Part shown: piece by piece, positions 28,760 to 32,087 of the stretch
Layout of the letters: each line of letters begins with the position of its first letter
Numbering within the stretch: the stretch's first letter is position 1
Assembly (NCBI GenBank): GCA_000209815.1
Contig: FP929036.1
Span: 3,132,293-3,164,379 of the forward strand
Origin: Butyrivibrio fibrisolvens 16/4
GTDB lineage: Bacteria; Bacillota; Clostridia; Lachnospirales; Lachnospiraceae
Direction: 5' to 3'
DNA: 32,087 nt
Notes under the pieces: model-generated
Database searches by the model: none
Told to the model about the DNA's origin: nothing
The model's input: the letters and a program-made list of their open reading frames with translations, nothing else
Translations under genes and position numbers: made by a program

Positions 28760-29255
28760 TTCACCTCAAAAAATGAGGGTTTCCTTCGATTTAGATGAGG
28801 TTTTATTTGTTTCACCTGAGACACATAAAACAGAAAAGCCCCCCATTTTTCCCTTTAACAAAATTTTTAAAGAACGACTTCGCCTAGGCACCCCAGAGCT
28901 AATCAACGAGCTTCAGCGTCTAGGCTATGAAGTGTGGGTATATACATCCTCTTATAGGTCTGAAGAATACATTAGACAGCTCTTCAAATTATATAAGGTT
29001 CATTTTGACGGAATCATTAATGCCCAAAGACATCTACGAGAAGTTCAAAAGGACCACACCACCATTCTTCCACAAAAGGTGCCAAGTCATTATAGAATAT
29101 CCCTTCATATAGATGATGAAACTATCATCTGTTCTATGGGAAGGCAATATGGCTATCACGCCTATCAATTAGAGGCCCAGGATGATGACTGGAAGGAGAA
29201 AATCCTTGCCCAGGCTGAGCATATTAAGAATATGCACCCTATTGAATTCTTGTAA
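28746..29255 (+). CDS. HAD-superfamily hydrolase-like protein, paralogue of the preceding HAD half
   Basis: This 169-residue protein carries motif I DLDEV (D15, D17), motif II in VYTSS (T67) and motif IV in HIDDE (D123-D124); a motif III lysine is not placed with certainty. It keeps the DD pair lost in its neighbour, so this copy is the likelier active enzyme. It shares with the preceding protein 'F-NKIFKER-R-G-P' and 'EY---LFKLY', showing a tandem duplication followed by divergence. It starts inside the upstream gene's repaired 3' end (14-base overlap), which implies translational coupling. The family includes nucleotide and sugar-phosphate phosphatases; substrate unknown. Confidence 0.78.
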   Translation: MKNHDSPQKMRVSFDLDEVLFVSPETHKTEKPPIFPFNKIFKERLRLGTPELINELQRLGYEVWVYTSSYRSEEYIRQLFKLYKVHFDGIINAQRHLREVQKDHTTILPQKVPSHYRISLHIDDETIICSMGRQYGYHAYQLEAQDDDWKEKILAQAEHIKNMHPIEFL

Positions 29256-29269
29256 TCTTTTTTACAAAG

Positions 29270-29292
29270 AAAGGTGCTCACAGTCCTTTTTT
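29270..29292. terminator. Weak hairpin with T6 between convergent genes
   Basis: AAAGG (29270-29274) and CCTTT (29285-29289) form a short stem ending in T6 on the plus strand, between the HAD stop and the endonuclease III stop. Only 5 bp pair firmly. Confidence 0.3.
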
Positions 29293-29922
29293 AGATTTTC
29301 TTTTTGCACACATCTTCAAGGCAGCATCTATCACAATATGGTGCTGTTCTGGCTGTACATACCGCACGACCATGATCCACAAGCCTGTGGCACAGATCAT
29401 TTCCTTCCTCTGGTGGAACAATTTTCCTTAGAGCCATTTCCACCTTTGTAGGGTCCTTTATCCCATCCACCAAACCAATTCTATTAGATAAACGTATGGC
29501 ATGTGTATCTGTAACAATAGCTGGCTTACCATATACATCACCCAAAATGAGATTCGCAGATTTTCTCCCTACACCTGGAAGCTTTAATAAATCCTCCATA
29601 GTATCTGGAACCTTGCAATCGTATACATCCCTTAACATTTTCATACAGGCAACAATATCCCTGGCCTTTGATTTCCCAAGACCACAAGGACGCACTATCT
29701 CTTCCACCTGGGTCACATCTGCATCAGCTATCGCCTGTATAGTAGGAAACTTTTCATATAATAATGGAACAATTTCATTTACTCTGGCATCAGTGCACTG
29801 TGCTGCCAATCTCACAGAAACCAGCAGCTTCCAGGCATCGTCATAATCCAAGGTACAATCACTATATGGATATTCTTTTTTAATCTATCTATTACTATGA
29901 GGGCCAGTTCTTTCTTTCGCAT
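29291..29922 (-). CDS. nth: Endonuclease III, DNA glycosylase/AP lyase (one frameshift)
   Basis: Base-excision repair enzyme that removes oxidised pyrimidines and nicks at AP sites. One missing base in the T6 run at 29876-29881 separates the first ~17 codons; restored, the protein is 210 residues starting MRKKELALIVIDRLKKEYP at ATG 29922. The helix-hairpin-helix LPGVGRKSANLIL carries the catalytic Lys and VTDTHAIRL the catalytic Asp. The C-terminal iron-sulfur ligands are C-x7-C-x2-C-x5-C (in VCTARTAPYCDRCCLEDVC), one residue longer in the first spacing than the E. coli enzyme. It stands alone, convergent to the HAD gene. Confidence 0.93.
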
Positions 29923-29963
29923 AGTCTTCTCCTCTATTTTTATAAATATATTAATCATTTGCA

Positions 29964-30001
29964 GAAACAAAAACAAGGCAGAGCCAAATTGCTCTGCCTT
30001 G
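29964..30001 (-). terminator. Intrinsic terminator of the RpiB-family gene
   Basis: CAAGGCAGAGC with GCTCTGCCTTG, an 11-bp perfect stem with a 6-base loop, followed on the minus strand by TTTTTGTTTC. Confidence 0.9.
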
Positions 30002-30045
30002 AGATGTTTTTTATATGTATAAAATACTAATAAAATCCTACAATT

Positions 30046-30507
30046 TTATTTTACTGGCACACAATGTTTATCATTGATATCGCAAACCTTCTGTACACGA
30101 CGACGATACTTCTCTTCCATTAATGGATCAGTATTAAGCCAAGTCTTTACAACCTCCATAGCCATTAGGCCACCAATAATTTTAGCACCTAAACAAAGGA
30201 TATTTGAATCTGTATGCTGTCTTGCCAGTGTAGCACAAAGCGGATCCTGACAAACTGCAGCATAACAACCATTTATTTTATTCGCAATGAGCGCACTACC
30301 GTATCCTACACCGTCACAGAAAATGCCCCTATCACATTCTCCCTTTGCCACTGCAAGAGACGCTGGGTAAACAAAATCTGAAAGATCACAGCTTTCGCCA
30401 TCATAAGTACCAAAATCTACTACTTCATAGCCATTACTTTCAAGATATGCTTTTATTTCATTTTTCATTTCTGTTCCTGCATGATCATTCGCCATCGCAA
30501 TTTTCAT
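30046..30507 (-). CDS. RpiB/LacAB-family sugar-phosphate isomerase
   Basis: This 153-residue protein begins MKIAMANDHAGTEMKNEI, the standard RpiB phosphate-binding start. It continues with VVDFGTYD, DLSDFVYPA, AANK-like IANKINGCYAAVCQD and the LARQHTDSN block with its conserved His/Asn. The active-site loop reads GIFCDGVGYGSALIANK instead of the usual CGTGxGxS: the catalytic Cys position holds Asp, with a Cys one place earlier. This marks a subfamily distinct from textbook ribose-5-phosphate isomerase B, so the substrate may be another sugar phosphate. AGGAGGT lies 7-8 bases before the ATG. It is monocistronic, divergent from the AI-2E permease gene. Confidence 0.85.
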   Translation of the reverse strand: MKIAMANDHAGTEMKNEIKAYLESNGYEVVDFGTYDGESCDLSDFVYPASLAVAKGECDRGIFCDGVGYGSALIANKINGCYAAVCQDPLCATLARQHTDSNILCLGAKIIGGLMAMEVVKTWLNTDPLMEEKYRRRVQKVCDINDKHCVPVK

Positions 30508-30594
30508 ATAGAATTACCTCCTAAAGAATATTATATTATTAATATAAAACTACTATATTATTATACACAATCAAATATATATATTGGAGGGACA

Positions 30595-31699
30595 ATGAAA
30601 AATTTAAAGATCAATCCTGGTATCCACTTACTGTATCAATATGTATCGGTGTAATACTGTTTGTCTTCCTAATAAAACTAAGTGCAGTTCTAAATCTGTT
30701 AGGAACGTTTATAGGTTTCTTCTCCACGGTATTCTTTGGTGCAGTAATAGCTTACATTATCAATCCGTTAGCAATGCTTTTTAGAAATAAGGTATTTGTT
30801 AAAATTAAGAATGAAAAACAAAGGCTGCATTAGGGAACGGTTGTGCATTAATAACTGTAATAGCATTACTTGTATTACTTGCTGTTCTTGTTATTCCTCA
30901 GCTAGTATCAAGTTTAAAAATGTTTACAAACAACTTTGACGGATATGTTGATGGTCTACAACGTACATTAACATCCATAGGTGTTTCAAGTTCTGTTATT
31001 GATTTAAGCAGTTTTGTTACTTCATCTACTGATTTGCTAAACACCATTAAGGAATACGCAGCAAAGAATATGAATACCATCATGTCCACAACTGCAGATG
31101 TAGGAGTGGCATTTGCTCAATTCTTTATAGCATTGTTATTATCTATCTATTTCCTTGCTGAAAAAGACAAACTAAAATCTGGTGGCTCAAGATTTTTAAA
31201 AGCTGTTTTTAAAGACCAATACGAAAAGGTTTCATATATTATTAAACAAAGTGATAAAATCCTTAATTGCTACATTGTATATAATCTAATTGATGCTTTA
31301 GTCGTTGGCATTATTAATGCAATATTTATGGGTATTGTTGGATTACCATATGCAGGTCTTGTTTCAGTTGTCGTAGCAGTATTTAATATAATTCCTACTT
31401 TTGGACCAGCAATTGGTGCTGTTATAGGTGGTTTTCTTTTATTATTAGTTGAACCTTGGTATGCTGCAGCATTCCTTATTTTTACAGCAATTCTTCAGAC
31501 TCTTGATGGATATGTTATTAAGCCAAAACTTTTTGGAGATTCTCTTGGAGTTTCAGGACTTTGGATTCTTATAGGAATCGTGACAGGAGGAAAAATGTTA
31601 GGTGTTGTTGGTATTCTTCTTGCCATTCCAACTGTTGCAATATTAGATATGATTTATCATAAGTATCTACTTCCTTTCCTTGAACAAAAGGATGAATAA
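30595..31699 (+). CDS. AI-2E-family membrane permease (two frameshifts)
   Basis: A 368-residue protein is restored by adding one A at 30598-30602 (MKKFKDQSWYPLTVSIC) and one near 30814-30822 (EKxKAALGNGCALITVIALL). There are about eight hydrophobic segments, with the AI-2E hallmarks 'IALLLSIYFLAEKDKLKSG', then VVGIINAIFMGIVGLPYA, IPTFGPAIGAVIGG and 'LDGYVIKPKLFGDSLGVSGL'. The family includes TqsA and Na+/H+ antiporter-like members; the cargo is rarely known, so AI-2 export should not be assumed. GGAGG lies 4-5 bases before ATG 30595. Confidence 0.88.
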
Positions 31700-31723
31700 T
31701 CGTATTTATAATTACTTATTTAA

Positions 31724-31762
31724 AGCCAGATTAGCTATTTTGCTTATCTGGCTATATTTTTA
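31724..31762 (+). terminator. Intrinsic terminator of the AI-2E permease gene
   Basis: AGCCAGATTAGC with GCTTATCTGGCT (12 bp, one mismatch, 6-base loop), followed by ATATTTTTAA. Confidence 0.85.
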
Positions 31763-31766
31763 ATAT

Positions 31767-31795
31767 AAAAAACCCTTAGATATTATCTAAGGGTT
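31767..31795 (-). terminator. Intrinsic terminator of the tRNA cluster
   Basis: AACCCTTAGAT with ATCTAAGGGTT, 11-bp perfect stem, 3-base loop, followed on the minus strand by a T run. It lies 4 bases past the tRNA-Arg end. Confidence 0.85.
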
Positions 31796-31798
31796 AAG

Positions 31799-31872
31799 CG
31801 TGCGTGAGAAGATTCGAACTCCCGACACCTTGGTCCGTAGCCAAGTGCTCTATCCAGCTGAGCTACACACAC
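31799..31872 (-). tRNA. tRNA-Arg (anticodon ACG)
   Basis: A 74-nt cloverleaf. Acceptor GTGTGTG pairs with CACGCAC (one G-U) and the discriminator is G. The anticodon stem CTTGG/CCAAG encloses CTACGGA (anticodon ACG, read as ICG after deamination). The T arm contains GTTCGAATC. CCA is not encoded. It is the last gene of a three-tRNA minus-strand cluster. Confidence 0.95.
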
Positions 31873-31902
31873 AAATTGTATTTATATCTTAAAAAGATAA
31901 AA

Positions 31903-31975
31903 AGCCGATGATCGGACTCGAACCGATAACCTGCTGATTACAAATCAGCTGCTCTGCCAATTGAGCCACATCGGC
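31903..31975 (-). tRNA. tRNA-Thr (anticodon TGT)
   Basis: A 73-nt cloverleaf. Acceptor GCCGATG pairs with CATCGGC and the discriminator is T. The anticodon stem GCTGA/TCAGC encloses TTTGTAA, giving TGT (Thr, ACA codons). The T loop has GTTCGAGTC. CCA is not encoded. Confidence 0.95.
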
Positions 31976-31993
31976 TTATTGCCTATAAAAAAA

Positions 31994-32065
31994 CTCCCCG
32001 AGTAGGGCTCGAACCTACAACAACTCGGTTAACAGCCGAGTGCTCTACCATTGAGCTATCGAGGA
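31994..32065 (-). tRNA. tRNA-Asn (anticodon GTT)
   Basis: A 72-nt cloverleaf. Acceptor TCCTCGA pairs with TCGGGGA (G-U pairs) and the discriminator is G. The anticodon stem CTCGG/CCGAG encloses CTGTTAA, giving GTT (Asn). CCA is not encoded. It is the first visible gene of the cluster; its promoter lies beyond or at the right edge. Confidence 0.95.
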
Positions 32066-32087
32066 ATATAAAACATAAAGGTTGTCA

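Noticed and set aside
30595-31699. Naming the permease as an autoinducer-2 exporter
   Set aside because: The family name is historical; members have varied or unknown cargo and nothing nearby (luxS, lsr genes) supports AI-2.
1-32087. CRISPR array, prophage or conjugative element
   Set aside because: No regularly spaced repeats, no cas, phage structural, integrase or relaxase genes were seen. The tRNA cluster at the right end shows no attachment-site duplication within the window.

Overview
This AT-rich window looks like chromosomal DNA of a low-GC Gram-positive anaerobe, most likely a Lachnospiraceae of the Butyrivibrio/Pseudobutyrivibrio kind. That is inferred from gene style: GPH-type sugar uptake beside cytoplasmic glycosidases, a very large sortase-independent membrane-anchored surface protein, GtrII and YibE/F proteins, strong AGGAGG ribosome sites, and a sigma-D-like chemotaxis promoter. 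No 16S rRNA or other taxonomic marker is present.

Layout. 1-383: the tail and terminator of a gene entering from the left, then fossils of a DUF554-like protein and of an ExeA/IstB-type transposition ATPase. 371-8066: a glycoside-utilisation locus on the minus strand (GH1 beta-glucosidase, GPH symporter, TIM-barrel isomerase/epimerase, GH78 alpha-L-rhamnosidase) with a divergent AraC regulator. The set suggests import and intracellular stripping of rhamnosyl-glucosides. 8160-9619: a PepSY protein, DUF6465-like and GNAT fossils, and an SGNH esterase. 9759-12650: a chemoreceptor with a sigma-D-like promoter, an orphan small protein and a lipoprotein. 12692-17900: a minus-strand operon of two ABC half-transporters, a membrane-tethered methyltransferase and an alpha/beta hydrolase. 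17911-27595: a minus-strand operon of a ~2260-residue surface PHP-family phosphoesterase, YibE/F and a GtrII glycosyltransferase, with a terminator-like hairpin in its leader. 27873-29255: a ParB/Srx-like plus HAD-like fusion followed by a stand-alone HAD paralogue. 29291-31699: endonuclease III, an RpiB-family isomerase and an AI-2E-family permease. 31799-32065: tRNA-Arg, tRNA-Thr and tRNA-Asn.

An important caveat applies to the whole window. At least fourteen single-base frameshifts split eleven otherwise intact genes, almost all at A or T runs and nearly all as one missing base. Restoring one base at each site rejoins a conserved family of normal length. This is the signature of homopolymer errors in a long-read assembly rather than wholesale gene decay, so these genes are annotated as full-length CDS with the break described. 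The real fossils (47-190, 213-383, 8553-8666, 8847-9041) are different: they have lost large blocks of coding sequence.

The most interesting biology is the surface PHP / YibE-F / GtrII operon with its leader hairpin, and the ParB-HAD / HAD pair. Neither matches a named system I recognise.
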